Positions 1 through 9,285 of a stretch of 64,000 nucleotides of DNA are shown here, in pieces. The number at the start of each line of letters is the position of its first letter. Within the stretch, counting starts at the first letter, position 1. The translations under genes were made by a program, and so were the position numbers. This DNA comes from Pseudomonas fluorescens (GTDB lineage Bacteria > Pseudomonadota > Gammaproteobacteria > Pseudomonadales > Pseudomonadaceae). Below the pieces are notes generated by a model that made no database searches, was not told the origin of the DNA, and saw only the letters and a program-made list of their open reading frames with translations. The stretch lies in contig NZ_CP038438.1 in NCBI RefSeq assembly GCF_004683905.1, positions 496,001 to 560,000 of the forward strand. Direction: 5' to 3'.

Positions 1-61
1 CGCTGATTGCGCGCTCCGGCAGGGCCTTGAGCAACAGTTGCTCAAGTTTTATCCAGTTCAT
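1..61 (-). CDS. N-terminal fragment of next aryl-polyene-cluster gene (probably an AMP-dependent acyl ligase)
   Basis: Only the first 20 codons lie in the window (beginning MNWIKLEQLL). The ATG overlaps the stop of the upstream membrane-protein gene as ATGA, so it is the next gene of the same minus-strand operon. In aryl polyene clusters the gene after the COG4648-type membrane protein is usually an AMP-binding ligase that loads the aryl starter onto an acyl carrier protein. The identity is inferred from position alone; the 20 residues carry no diagnostic motif. Confidence 0.5.
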   Translation of the reverse strand, partial: MNWIKLEQLLLKALPERAIS

Positions 62-603
62 TTACGGCCTCTTACCCGTTGTCGTATCAGCCATTCAATG
101 GCAAACATCAGGCCGATCAATCCGTAGGAGATCAGGCCGGTGTACAACATCCACCAATCCAGCGGCGCCCACAGGGTCAGGAGCGCGGCGCACAAACCGT
201 TGCAGAAGAAAAACACGCTCCAGGCCACCGTGACCTGGCGGGTGTAACGGATCGCTTCGGGCGGCAATTGCGGCTCGCGCAATCGCGCCAGACGCTCGAC
301 CATCGGCGGCCCGTATTTCAGGCTCAGGCTGAACAGCACCAGCATGAAGCCGCTGATCAGCACCGGATACCAGCGCAGCAACAGCGGACTGTCGAACAGC
401 GCCAGCAGCAGGCAGAACCCGATCGCCACGCAGGCCATCCAGCGGCTGCCGGGCTTGCGTTCGCCGGTCAGCGCGCGCGCCAGCCACAGCCCGCCCAGCA
501 GCAGTCCGAACTGCCACGGGGCGAAGTGCTCCATGCCGAAATACACCGCAAAGGGGTACAGCAGCCCCGCCAGCAGCAGGCCGAGGCCGATCAATCGGCT
601 CAT
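58..603 (-). CDS. COG4648-like integral membrane protein of the aryl polyene cluster
   Basis: This 181-residue protein is mostly hydrophobic, with about five or six membrane segments (for example near residues 2-22, 27-43, 56-72, 76-93 and 124-176) and no enzymatic motif that I recognise. It fits the small predicted membrane protein found between the acyl carrier proteins and the AMP ligase in aryl polyene (APE) clusters, position apeG in the E. coli lettering as I remember it. Its biochemical role is unknown to me. Start and stop both overlap neighbouring genes by four bases (ATGA), so it is translationally coupled in the middle of the operon. Confidence 0.75.
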   Translation of the reverse strand: MSRLIGLGLLLAGLLYPFAVYFGMEHFAPWQFGLLLGGLWLARALTGERKPGSRWMACVAIGFCLLLALFDSPLLLRWYPVLISGFMLVLFSLSLKYGPPMVERLARLREPQLPPEAIRYTRQVTVAWSVFFFCNGLCAALLTLWAPLDWWMLYTGLISYGLIGLMFAIEWLIRQRVRGRK

Positions 604-854
604 GCGGCCGGTTGAACCAGACGGTAGACCGCCTCGACCACGTCACCGACGGTGCGCACCGATTTGAATTCTTCGGCGGCGATTTTCTTGCCGGTCTGGC
701 GTTTGATGTGATCGATCAGGTCGACCGCGTCGATGCTGTCGATCTCCAGATCCTGATACAGGTTGGACTCCAGGCTGATCCGCGCCGGATCCAGTTCGAA
801 CAGCTCGACCAAGGCATCGCGCAGGGTGTTGAAAATGTCGTCACGAGTTTGCAT
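600..854 (-). CDS. Acyl carrier protein, aryl polyene type (second of two)
   Basis: An 84-residue acyl carrier protein. The phosphopantetheine attachment site is Ser40 in the motif LEIDSIDAVDL, placed as usual at the start of helix II. It should hold the growing polyene chain as a thioester in the cytoplasm for the cluster's ketosynthase, reductase and dehydratase. It lies nine bases after the other carrier protein gene and overlaps the next gene as ATGA. Paired, divergent ACPs are characteristic of APE clusters (apeE/apeF). The motif and size make the ACP call secure; the APE assignment rests on the neighbours. Confidence 0.9.
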   Translation of the reverse strand: MQTRDDIFNTLRDALVELFELDPARISLESNLYQDLEIDSIDAVDLIDHIKRQTGKKIAAEEFKSVRTVGDVVEAVYRLVQPAA

Positions 855-863
855 GGTCCGGTC

Positions 864-1124
864 TCAAGCTGCCTGTTTTGCCGTGACGAACGCCGCAAGG
901 CTCGCCACATTGGTGAAGTGGTTACGGGTGTCTTTGGCGTCGGCGTCGATCTTGATACCGTACTTTTTCTGGATCGCCAGACCCAGTTCCAGTGCGTCGA
1001 CCGAATCCAGGCCCAGGCCTTCGCCGAACAGCGTCTGCTCGTCGCCGATGTCGTCGACGCTGATGTCTTCGAGGCCCAGGGCGTCGATGATCAGCAGTTT
1101 TATTTCACGGTGCAGATCGCTCAT
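864..1124 (-). CDS. Acyl carrier protein, aryl polyene type (first of two)
   Basis: An 86-residue acyl carrier protein with Ser41 in GLGLDSVDALEL as the phosphopantetheine site. The start chosen is the ATG at 1124, preceded ten bases upstream by a clean AAGGAG; a longer reading frame reaches 1166, but the ACP fold begins at MSDLHREI. The start lies inside the end of the upstream acyltransferase gene (20-base overlap), indicating coupled translation. Its sequence is clearly different from the second ACP, so the two probably serve different steps, such as priming and elongation, although the sequence alone cannot say which. Confidence 0.9.
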   Translation of the reverse strand: MSDLHREIKLLIIDALGLEDISVDDIGDEQTLFGEGLGLDSVDALELGLAIQKKYGIKIDADAKDTRNHFTNVASLAAFVTAKQAA

Positions 1125-1914
1125 CTTCGGCGAGCTCCTTAATGTAGTAAGAGTGCAAATAATCATTGAGCTTGCGCGAGGCCTGCGGTGCCGGGCCTTG
1201 CGTGGCGAAAGTCTGTGGATCTATATCGGCCCCGACACGAAAACTGAAGTGCACGCGGCGGTGGGGGATGCGATACCAGGGTTCGGCCTTGGTCAGGGTG
1301 GTCGGATTGACCTTGATGACCACTGGCGTAAGGATTTTCGCACCGCGCAGGGCAATCGCTGCAGCCCCCCGATGAAAGGCTGGCGCCTGACCAGGTTGAG
1401 TGCGCGTGCCCTCGGGGAAAATGATCAGGGTCTGGCCGTTTTGCAGGGACTCGGCGGCACCGTCGAGCATGTCCATGCTGCCGTCGTTGCTGATGTATTC
1501 GGTACTGCGCAGCGGGCCGCGGGTGAAGGGGTTTTCCCACAGGCTTTTCTTCACCACGCAATTGGCCTGGCGCACCAGGCCGATCAGGAACACCACGTCG
1601 ATCAGCGACGGGTGGTTGGCGATGATCATCTGCCCTGGACGCCCGAGGCGTTCGGCCCCTTGAATGTCATAAGTCAGCACACCGGTGCGGGCCATGAACC
1701 GCACGAAAAACCAGAACAGCCGACTGACGGTTTGCCGTGCGCGTTGACGATGCCTGAGCGCGTCACCCGGCAGACAGCCGAGCAGCGGAAATACCAGCAA
1801 GCGCAGGCACAACCCGCCGAGCCCGAACAGGGTGAAACTGGCGGCGGTGGCCAGCAAGCGCCAGTAATAGGCGTCGCGGTTCTTCTCGGTCACGGGTTGC
1901 GTTGCCAGGTCCAT
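1105..1914 (-). CDS. Lysophospholipid acyltransferase-type acyltransferase (PlsC family)
   Basis: A 269-residue PlsC-family acyltransferase. Two N-terminal hydrophobic stretches (about residues 18-50) precede the catalytic motif NHPSLID (NHxxxxD type) and the substrate motif FPEGTR, which bind acyl donor and glycerophosphate acceptor in this family. In APE clusters the homologue is thought to attach the aryl polyene or a fatty acid to a glycerolipid anchor for the outer membrane. The start is taken at ATG 1914, where the conserved region begins (MDLATQP); it overlaps the upstream gene by 25 bases. The exact acceptor is not visible from sequence. Confidence 0.82.
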   Translation of the reverse strand: MDLATQPVTEKNRDAYYWRLLATAASFTLFGLGGLCLRLLVFPLLGCLPGDALRHRQRARQTVSRLFWFFVRFMARTGVLTYDIQGAERLGRPGQMIIANHPSLIDVVFLIGLVRQANCVVKKSLWENPFTRGPLRSTEYISNDGSMDMLDGAAESLQNGQTLIIFPEGTRTQPGQAPAFHRGAAAIALRGAKILTPVVIKVNPTTLTKAEPWYRIPHRRVHFSFRVGADIDPQTFATQGPAPQASRKLNDYLHSYYIKELAEDERSAP

Positions 1915-2609
1915 ACACGATTTTTCCAGGCATGTTGGCAATGGGTTTGCTGACCGAGCAGGGCGCGCAACAGATTCAGCGCGTGTGGCCAGTGCGCTTT
2001 GGACACTGTTTCCTGGCCGCTGTTCAGGGTCAGCCGCCAGTCGGTACCGGGGGTGAGCAGCAGACCCAGCGCATAAGGGAACGGCACGTCGTCGACCCAC
2101 TGCAAATAGGCCTCGGGCGGCTGTTCTTCGGTGATGATCAGCAGAACCGCGGGAGCGCCTTCAGCGAGCAGGGCGGAGGCTTCGATGATGCCGTGTTCCA
2201 GGCCATCGCCTGCGGCCGCCAGTGCAGTCATTTCGCTGTTTTCACCGCGCATGATCGACCACAGACCAATGATCGCGTTGTGCACCGACAGGCTGAACTG
2301 GGTCGGCGACAACGGCTCGTCCTTGGCCAGATCACTGAGGATCTCGAAGGTGCGCGGGGTTTCGCCGTGTCGTGAAACAAACACCAGCGGCAGGTTTTCC
2401 CGTCCATCGGCCAGCGGCCAGCCGACACTGAACGCCATCCGCGCCAGACGGCTGAGGCGTCGGCGCTGCATGGCTGGCAGAAACGACACATCGGGCGCGG
2501 CATCGCTGCTCGGGAGTACGACCGGTTGTCGGCTCCAGGCCTGCCACGCGTCCACGCTGTCGAGCCCCGGGGCCCACGCGCGCCATTGGGCGATGTTGAA
2601 GTTGATCAC
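1890..2609 (-). CDS. Beta-ketoacyl synthase chain-length-factor-like protein, first gene of the APE operon
   Basis: This 239-residue protein matches the short N-terminal-type ketoacyl synthase family (Pfam Ketoacyl-synt_2) annotated as a chain-length factor in APE and dialkylresorcinol clusters. It is half the length of a full ketosynthase and no catalytic Cys is evident; the central region reads SVHNAIIGLW where a ketosynthase would have its active site. It probably pairs with a real ketosynthase encoded elsewhere in the cluster, beyond the window, and limits polyene length. The start codon is GTG at 2609. It is the first gene of the minus-strand row, behind a sigma-70-like promoter and divergent from parA. 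Confidence 0.78.
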   Translation of the reverse strand: MINFNIAQWRAWAPGLDSVDAWQAWSRQPVVLPSSDAAPDVSFLPAMQRRRLSRLARMAFSVGWPLADGRENLPLVFVSRHGETPRTFEILSDLAKDEPLSPTQFSLSVHNAIIGLWSIMRGENSEMTALAAAGDGLEHGIIEASALLAEGAPAVLLIITEEQPPEAYLQWVDDVPFPYALGLLLTPGTDWRLTLNSGQETVSKAHWPHALNLLRALLGQQTHCQHAWKNRVWTWQRNP

Positions 2610-2970
2610 GGATGTTCATCCCGCCCCTGCGGGCTTTTATGACGCTTTGAGTCGCCAGGGCCGCGGCTGACCTGAGGTGGCGCATGGCGCCGGGTGGCGC
2701 GCATTATCCCGGTGCGACGAGTGTGTAGCAAATGTTGGTTACGTTTTACGCAACGAAATGTACCGAGTGGTTCGTGGAAAAAATGTCATTTGGCCATTAT
2801 CCGGATCGTGCGGGATTTGTCTGTCGGGCATATCAGCGCACTCGGGAGGTTTTTACCCGCCGTGCCCGCTGATTTTTGCGCCTGACTCTGTAGTCCGCTT
2901 CGTTGAAGGTAGCGAAGCGCACGCACAGGCAACTACACTCGGTCATTCTTTGATACACGGAGGTTTTGTC
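2610..2970. other. Divergent intergenic region between the APE operon and parA
   Basis: This 361-base gap carries the minus-strand promoter at 2703-2731 and the leader of the APE operon. Toward parA, a Shine-Dalgarno GGAGG ends about eight bases before the parA ATG; I could not find a convincing plus-strand -35/-10 pair. No coding potential is evident apart from upstream in-frame codons that could extend parA but lack family conservation. Confidence 0.5.
2703..2731 (-). promoter_or_regulatory. Sigma-70-type promoter for the aryl polyene operon
   Basis: On the minus strand TTGCTA (-35, 2731-2726) and GATAAT (-10, 2708-2703) are separated by exactly 17 bases. Transcription would begin near 2696, about 87 bases before the GTG start of the first operon gene. 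The untranslated leader includes a short hairpin with arms CCCGC/GCGGG at 2621-2635. Confidence 0.5.
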
Positions 2971-3741
2971 ATGCGGCGCGTGGTGTTCAATCAGAAAGGT
3001 GGCGTGGGCAAATCCAGCATTGCCTGCAATCTGGCAGCGGTGAGTGCCAGCGAGGGCTATCGCACGCTGTTGGTCGACCTCGATGCCCAGGCCAACTCCA
3101 CTCAGTACCTGACGGGGCTCACCGGCGATGACATACCGATGGGCATTGCCGATTTCTTCAAGCAAACCTTGTCATCTGGGCCGTTCTCGAAGAAAAACCA
3201 GGCCGACATCTACGAAACCCCGTTCGACAACCTGCACATCATCACCGCTACCGCTGAGCTGGCCGACCTGCAGCCCAAGCTTGAGGCCAAACACAAGATC
3301 AACAAGCTGCGTAAGTTGCTGGACGAGTTGTCGGAAGATTACGACCGGATCTACCTCGACACGCCGCCGGCGCTGAATTTTTATGCAGTGTCGGCATTGA
3401 TTGCCGCCGATCGTGTGCTGATTCCCTTCGATTGCGACAGCTTCTCGCGGCAGGCGCTGTACGGCCTGCTGGCGGAGATCGGAGAGTTGAAGGAGGACCA
3501 CAACGAAGGTCTGGAAGTCGAAGGCATCGTGGTCAACCAGTTCCAGGCCCGGGCCAGCCTGCCGCAGCAGATGCTTGATGAGTTGATCGCTGAAGGTTTG
3601 CCGGTGCTGCCGGTGTACTTGAGCAGCTCGGTGCGCATGCGCGAGTCGCACCAGGCCAGCACCCCGCTGATCCACCTCGACCCGCGGCACAAGCTGACGC
3701 AGCAGTTCGTCGAACTGCACAACCTGCTCGAAGACCATTGA
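2971..3741 (+). CDS. Orphan ParA-family ATPase
   Basis: A 256-residue ParA/MinD-type ATPase with the deviant Walker A motif KGGVGKSS near the N terminus (residues 9-16), a DLDAQANST region (switch I type) and DTPPALN (Walker B type). Such proteins dimerise on ATP and bind DNA or membrane non-specifically to position cargo. No parB gene or parS-like cluster lies next to it, so it is not the chromosome partition ParA; the cargo is unknown. The ATG at 2971 is chosen because GGAGG precedes it and the conserved [10 protein letters not shown] strand starts there. It is divergent from the APE operon and followed by a REP doublet. Confidence 0.85.
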   Translation: MRRVVFNQKGGVGKSSIACNLAAVSASEGYRTLLVDLDAQANSTQYLTGLTGDDIPMGIADFFKQTLSSGPFSKKNQADIYETPFDNLHIITATAELADLQPKLEAKHKINKLRKLLDELSEDYDRIYLDTPPALNFYAVSALIAADRVLIPFDCDSFSRQALYGLLAEIGELKEDHNEGLEVEGIVVNQFQARASLPQQMLDELIAEGLPVLPVYLSSSVRMRESHQASTPLIHLDPRHKLTQQFVELHNLLEDH

Positions 3742-3763
3742 TCCCTGAGCTACTCAGATCACC

Positions 3764-3853
3764 TGTAGGAGTGAGCCTGCTCGCGATGGCGTCCTGTCTG
3801 CGAGCATCTGAGTTGCCTGAAAAGACGCCATCGCGAGCAGGCTCACTCCTACA
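3764..3853. repeat. REP doublet, type A variant (90 bp)
   Basis: Two inverted REP units with outer ends TGTAGGAGTGAGCC and GGCTCACTCCTACA and inner cores GCGATGGCG/CGCCATCGC enclose a short spacer. The doublet sits between the convergent parA and trxC genes and could serve as a bidirectional terminator. Confidence 0.9.
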
Positions 3854-3870
3854 ATTGAATTTGTGTTGGG

Positions 3871-4305
3871 TCAGATGCCCTGGCTACGCAGCCACGCCAT
3901 CAACTGTGGCAACGGAAACGCCCCGCTCTGGCGCGCCACTTCCCGACCGTTCTTGAACAGAATCAAACTCGGAATCGAGCGAATCCCCAACTGCGCTGAC
4001 AACTGCTGATTGGCCTCGCTGTCGAGCTTGGCCAAGCGGCACTTGCCCGCCAACTGCGCGGCCGCCTGCTCGAATACCGGCGCAAAGGACTTGCACGGCC
4101 CACACCAGTCCGCCCACACATCCACCAACAACGGCAGATCTCCTTTGATCTGGCTGGCGTAATCGCCTTGCTCGAGTTCGAACGGCTTGCTCAACAGCAC
4201 CGCGGACTTGCAGCGCCCGCATTTCGGCTGATCGCCCAGGCGTTCGGCGGGGATGCGGTTGAGGCCGTTGCAGGCGGGGCAGGGGATGAGGAGTGGAGTG
4301 GTCAT
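3871..4305 (-). CDS. trxC: Thioredoxin 2 (TrxC) with N-terminal zinc-binding domain
   Basis: A 144-residue thioredoxin. Residues 1-35 contain a CPAC...CGRC pair, the zinc-binding ribbon that distinguishes TrxC from TrxA; the thioredoxin fold follows with the active site WADWCGPCKS near residue 70 and a cis-proline segment IRSIPSLI. It reduces protein disulfides in the cytoplasm and in other bacteria is induced by oxidative stress; I do not see an OxyR site here. It stands alone on the minus strand, separated from selO by an 11-bp inverted repeat and from parA by a REP doublet. Confidence 0.95.
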   Translation of the reverse strand: MTTPLLIPCPACNGLNRIPAERLGDQPKCGRCKSAVLLSKPFELEQGDYASQIKGDLPLLVDVWADWCGPCKSFAPVFEQAAAQLAGKCRLAKLDSEANQQLSAQLGIRSIPSLILFKNGREVARQSGAFPLPQLMAWLRSQGI

Positions 4306-4329
4306 GACGGGCTCGGTTTAAGTTGATAT

Positions 4330-4358
4330 CTCGTACGACTGATCTGGAGTCGTACGAG
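4330..4358 (-). terminator. Perfect 11-bp inverted repeat between selO and trxC
   Basis: CTCGTACGACT and AGTCGTACGAG form a perfect 11-bp stem around a 7-base loop, 28 bases after the selO stop codon. There is no clear run of T after the stem, so termination is plausible but unproven; it could also be an operator for trxC, whose start is 25 bases away. Confidence 0.4.
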
Positions 4359-4385
4359 GCGTTTATCAAGGTTGAATCCGGAGCC

Positions 4386-5888
<1,503 letters not shown>

Positions 5889-5897
5889 TCAGACCGG

Positions 5898-8800
5898 TTA
5901 GTCGAGTTTGGCCGGCGGCGGCTCTTGCAGCGGCTTTTGCTCGGCGTCGATCGGAACGATGGTTTTGTTCTCGTCCTCGATGGGCACCAACTTGTATTCC
6001 TGACCGTGGAGGTTCTTCAGGTACACCTCCATCTGGCGGAACGAGATGTTGATGTGCTGCTTCTTGAACTCGCGGTTGATGAAGCGGTTCACTTCGTCGA
6101 TCACCGGGTTGCGGTCACCGAGGTCGCGCACATGCATGCGCAATTCGTGGTCGAGGGTGCTTTCGCCGAAGTTGAGGAAGTACACGTGCGGCTCGGGCTC
6201 TTTGAGCACGCGCGGGTTTTCCCGGGCGGCCTTGAGCAACAGTTCCTTGACCAGATCCAGGTCGGAGCCGTAGTCCACGCCGAGTTTCAGGGTGACGCGG
6301 GTGATGGTGTCGGTCAGCGACCAGTTGATCAGTTGCCCGGTGATGAACGTCTTGTTCGGGACAATGATGTCCTTGCGGTCGAAGTCGGTGATGGTCGTGG
6401 CGCGGATGCGGATCTTGCTCACCGTGCCCGACAGGTTGCCGATGGTGATGGTGTCGCCGATCCGCACCGGACGCTCGAACAGGATCATGATGCCGGAGAT
6501 GAAGTTGGCGAAGATCTCCTGCATACCGAAACCGAGGCCGACCGACAGCGCCGCCACCAGCCATTGCAACTTGTCCCAGCTGACGCCGAGGGTCGACAGG
6601 GTCGAGACAAAACCGACACCGGCGATCACGTAAGACAGCAGCGTCGTGGTCGCATAGGCGCTGCCCTGCGCCAGATTGAGTTTCGACAGCACGAACACTT
6701 CGAGCAGACCCGGCAGGTTGCGGGCGAGGGCGAAGGTGATGCCGATGATGATCAGCGCGCCGAGCATGTCGCCGATGCTGATCGGCACCATGCTCATGTT
6801 CGCGCCAGTGCCGCTGGTGTATTCGTAGAGGGTGATGTTGTCGAGGTACGAGAACACCGAAATCAGGTCAGCCCAGACCCAGTACAGCGCGGCGATGAAG
6901 CCGCCGAGCAGTGCCAGACGGATCAGGCGCAGGGATTGTTCGTTGACTTTTTCGATGTCCAGGGTCGGCTCTTCGATCACCGCTTCGCCGTCGCCGGCCT
7001 CTTTCGCCGCCTGACGTTTGGCCAGGGCGCGCTGATAGGCCAAGCGGCGTGCGGCGACCGCCAGACCACGGACGAAGGTAGCCTCGATCACCAGCCAGAA
7101 CATCAGCAGGTACAGGGTGTTGATCAACCGGTCGCTGAGTTTCAGCGCGGTGTAGTAGTAGCCGAAGCACACCGCGACGAACAGGGCGATTGGCAGCAGG
7201 GTGAACATCACGCCCACGGCCCTGCGGAACAATGAGGTGTTTTCGTGGGCCGGACTGCTGATCAGCAGACGGCTGAGCAGCCACGCCATCAGGGCGTAGC
7301 AGGTCAATACCACCGGCATGCCGAGCACGTCGTCAGCCAGCGCTGCCGGTTGCAATTCGGCCACCGCCACCACGGTCACCAGCGCCATCACCACCAGCCC
7401 GAGGCGACGGATCCAGCCCTGAAGGAACTCGACCTGCGGTTTGTCCCAGCGGAAGTGCAACTCCGCCACGCCGCCCGGCGAGAGAATCCGGTAAGCGGTG
7501 TAGAACACCAGCCACGCCTGACCCATTTGCAGCAACGCCGCGCCCATGTTGGCATTCTGCCCGCGGGCGTCGATCTGCAGGGCCAGACCGCACAGACCCA
7601 GACCCAGCGCCACCGGCATCGCCAGCAGAATGTTGATCAGAATCGCCTGGGGCGTATGCCACTGGCTGTCACGCTTGAAGTGCCCGATGTCCTGGTGAAC
7701 CTTGTTCAGTCGCGCATACAGCGCCTTGCGCCGCCACAGCAGAGCGCCGATCAGCAAGGCCAGCGGCAGGAACAACAGCGGGCGCTGGGTCAGGCCGTCG
7801 GTCAGCTCGCTCAGGCTTGAGGCCAGCGGCAGGGTGTCGATCTGGCGCTTGAGCCGCTCTGGCACGCCGCGAATCCATTCCGCGTCCAGCGGCTTGTTGC
7901 TGGGGATCCAGAACATCTGCTCGTCGAGAGTCGCACGCAGGCTCTGCGCGGTGCTCAGCAGTTGTTTCTGGTTGAGTTGCAGGGTGATCGATTCGTTGAG
8001 CACCGCGCTCAGTTCGCGGTTCAGACGCTCCAGCAGGTCGGCGCGGGTGTTGGCCAGTTCCATCAGGCTCTTGCGCAATTGCGGGGTGACTTGTTCCGGC
8101 GGCTGGGTGGAAAGCAGGTTGTCGACGTAGGTCGCCGGATTGCTCAGCAGTTCGCGCTGCTGGCTGACTTCGAACTGATACAGGCGAATGTCGGCAATCT
8201 GGTCCGCCAGATCGCGGTCGACCTTGAGCCGGGGCAGCGCCTGTTTCTGCTTATAGAGAATCTTCGACAGCAGCAGACTGCCCTTGAGCACGTTGATCTG
8301 CTCGTCGAGAGCCGAGTCGCTCTGGGTCAGGCTGTCGAGTTGCTGTTTGGTCTGCAGGTTCTGTTGAGTGACTTCGTTGAGGCGGTCGGTGCTTTTGAGC
8401 AGGTAATCGGAGAGCTTGAGGTTGGCCGCACTTTCGGTGGCGAGCAGGCTGCTGCCGCCGGCCTTCTGCGCCTCGATCGACTGCTGGGTCACGGTTTCCT
8501 GAGATTGCGCCAGACGCTTCTGGTTGATCAGGGTCTGCAGTTCCTGGATCTCGCGATCGAGACGGTCGGATTTCTCCGAGAGCAGGTCGTGCTGACTGTT
8601 GCCCAGATCCTGCAGCTGGCTGTTGCCCGCCAGTTCCTGGCGGCGCAGCGGAATCAGTGAGTTCAACGCGGCGAGCTCGGCGTTCAACTGGTCGCGCTGC
8701 TCGGCGCTGACGGTCTTGCCCGCATCCTTGCCGGACTTGAGGATGTTGTTGATCTGCTGGATGCGCGTCTGGCTGGCAGAGATTTCCGCCTGCGCACGCT

Positions 8801-9251
8801 CGGGACGGGTCTGGGCAGTGATGATCAGGCTGTTGGCATCGGCCAGGGCCTTTTGCAGGTCGCTTTGCTGGGTCGAGCGATCGGTGAGGATCTGCTCCAG
8901 CTGCTGGATCGACTCTTTGGTGAAGCGCTGCGCCACCGGCACCACTGGCGTGGCCTTGAGGCGCGTCAGTTCGCGAGTGTTCTCGATGGTCTGCCGAGGG
9001 GCGGAGGCCAGTTGCTGCTTGAGGTCGATCAGCTTCTGGTCGTAATCACGCCGGCTGTTGAGTTGATTGAGCGTAGTTTGCAGGACCGTCTGCAGGCTCT
9101 TTTTGTCGGCATCCGGCAGTTTGCTGTCGGCCAGTTTGTCGAGGCTGGCCTGCACGGCTTCGCTGGACGGCGGTTCGGCGGCGTAGAGCGGGCCGACGGA
9201 AAGACTCAGGCCCAGCAGGGCCGCGAAAAAGAAAGAGCGCAGGGTAGGCAT
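5898..9251 (-). CDS. mscK: Large mechanosensitive channel MscK (KefA type)
   Basis: This 1117-residue inner-membrane channel is close to the length of E. coli MscK. A signal peptide occupies about residues 1-24 (cleavage near YAAEPP), a long helical, Gln-rich coiled-coil periplasmic domain runs to about 480, roughly ten or eleven membrane segments follow, and the C terminus is an MscS pore module: GFGMQEIFANFISGI and the beta-domain signature LSGTVSKIRIRATTITDFD. It opens on membrane tension to release solutes during osmotic downshock. The gene lies 34 bases after nhaP2 and 48 before selO, so the three probably form one operon; antiporter and channel both act in K+/osmotic balance. Confidence 0.95.
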   Translation of the reverse strand: MPTLRSFFFAALLGLSLSVGPLYAAEPPSSEAVQASLDKLADSKLPDADKKSLQTVLQTTLNQLNSRRDYDQKLIDLKQQLASAPRQTIENTRELTRLKATPVVPVAQRFTKESIQQLEQILTDRSTQQSDLQKALADANSLIITAQTRPERAQAEISASQTRIQQINNILKSGKDAGKTVSAEQRDQLNAELAALNSLIPLRRQELAGNSQLQDLGNSQHDLLSEKSDRLDREIQELQTLINQKRLAQSQETVTQQSIEAQKAGGSSLLATESAANLKLSDYLLKSTDRLNEVTQQNLQTKQQLDSLTQSDSALDEQINVLKGSLLLSKILYKQKQALPRLKVDRDLADQIADIRLYQFEVSQQRELLSNPATYVDNLLSTQPPEQVTPQLRKSLMELANTRADLLERLNRELSAVLNESITLQLNQKQLLSTAQSLRATLDEQMFWIPSNKPLDAEWIRGVPERLKRQIDTLPLASSLSELTDGLTQRPLLFLPLALLIGALLWRRKALYARLNKVHQDIGHFKRDSQWHTPQAILINILLAMPVALGLGLCGLALQIDARGQNANMGAALLQMGQAWLVFYTAYRILSPGGVAELHFRWDKPQVEFLQGWIRRLGLVVMALVTVVAVAELQPAALADDVLGMPVVLTCYALMAWLLSRLLISSPAHENTSLFRRAVGVMFTLLPIALFVAVCFGYYYTALKLSDRLINTLYLLMFWLVIEATFVRGLAVAARRLAYQRALAKRQAAKEAGDGEAVIEEPTLDIEKVNEQSLRLIRLALLGGFIAALYWVWADLISVFSYLDNITLYEYTSGTGANMSMVPISIGDMLGALIIIGITFALARNLPGLLEVFVLSKLNLAQGSAYATTTLLSYVIAGVGFVSTLSTLGVSWDKLQWLVAALSVGLGFGMQEIFANFISGIMILFERPVRIGDTITIGNLSGTVSKIRIRATTITDFDRKDIIVPNKTFITGQLINWSLTDTITRVTLKLGVDYGSDLDLVKELLLKAARENPRVLKEPEPHVYFLNFGESTLDHELRMHVRDLGDRNPVIDEVNRFINREFKKQHINISFRQMEVYLKNLHGQEYKLVPIEDENKTIVPIDAEQKPLQEPPPAKLD

Positions 9252-9285
9252 AGAGACCGGTCAAGCAAGTGAGAGTGGACGCAGT

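Noticed and set aside
3764..3853. CRISPR-like appearance of repeated inverted units across the window
   Set aside because: Units occur singly between genes at scattered positions, in inverted pairs rather than as regularly spaced direct repeats, and no cas gene is present.
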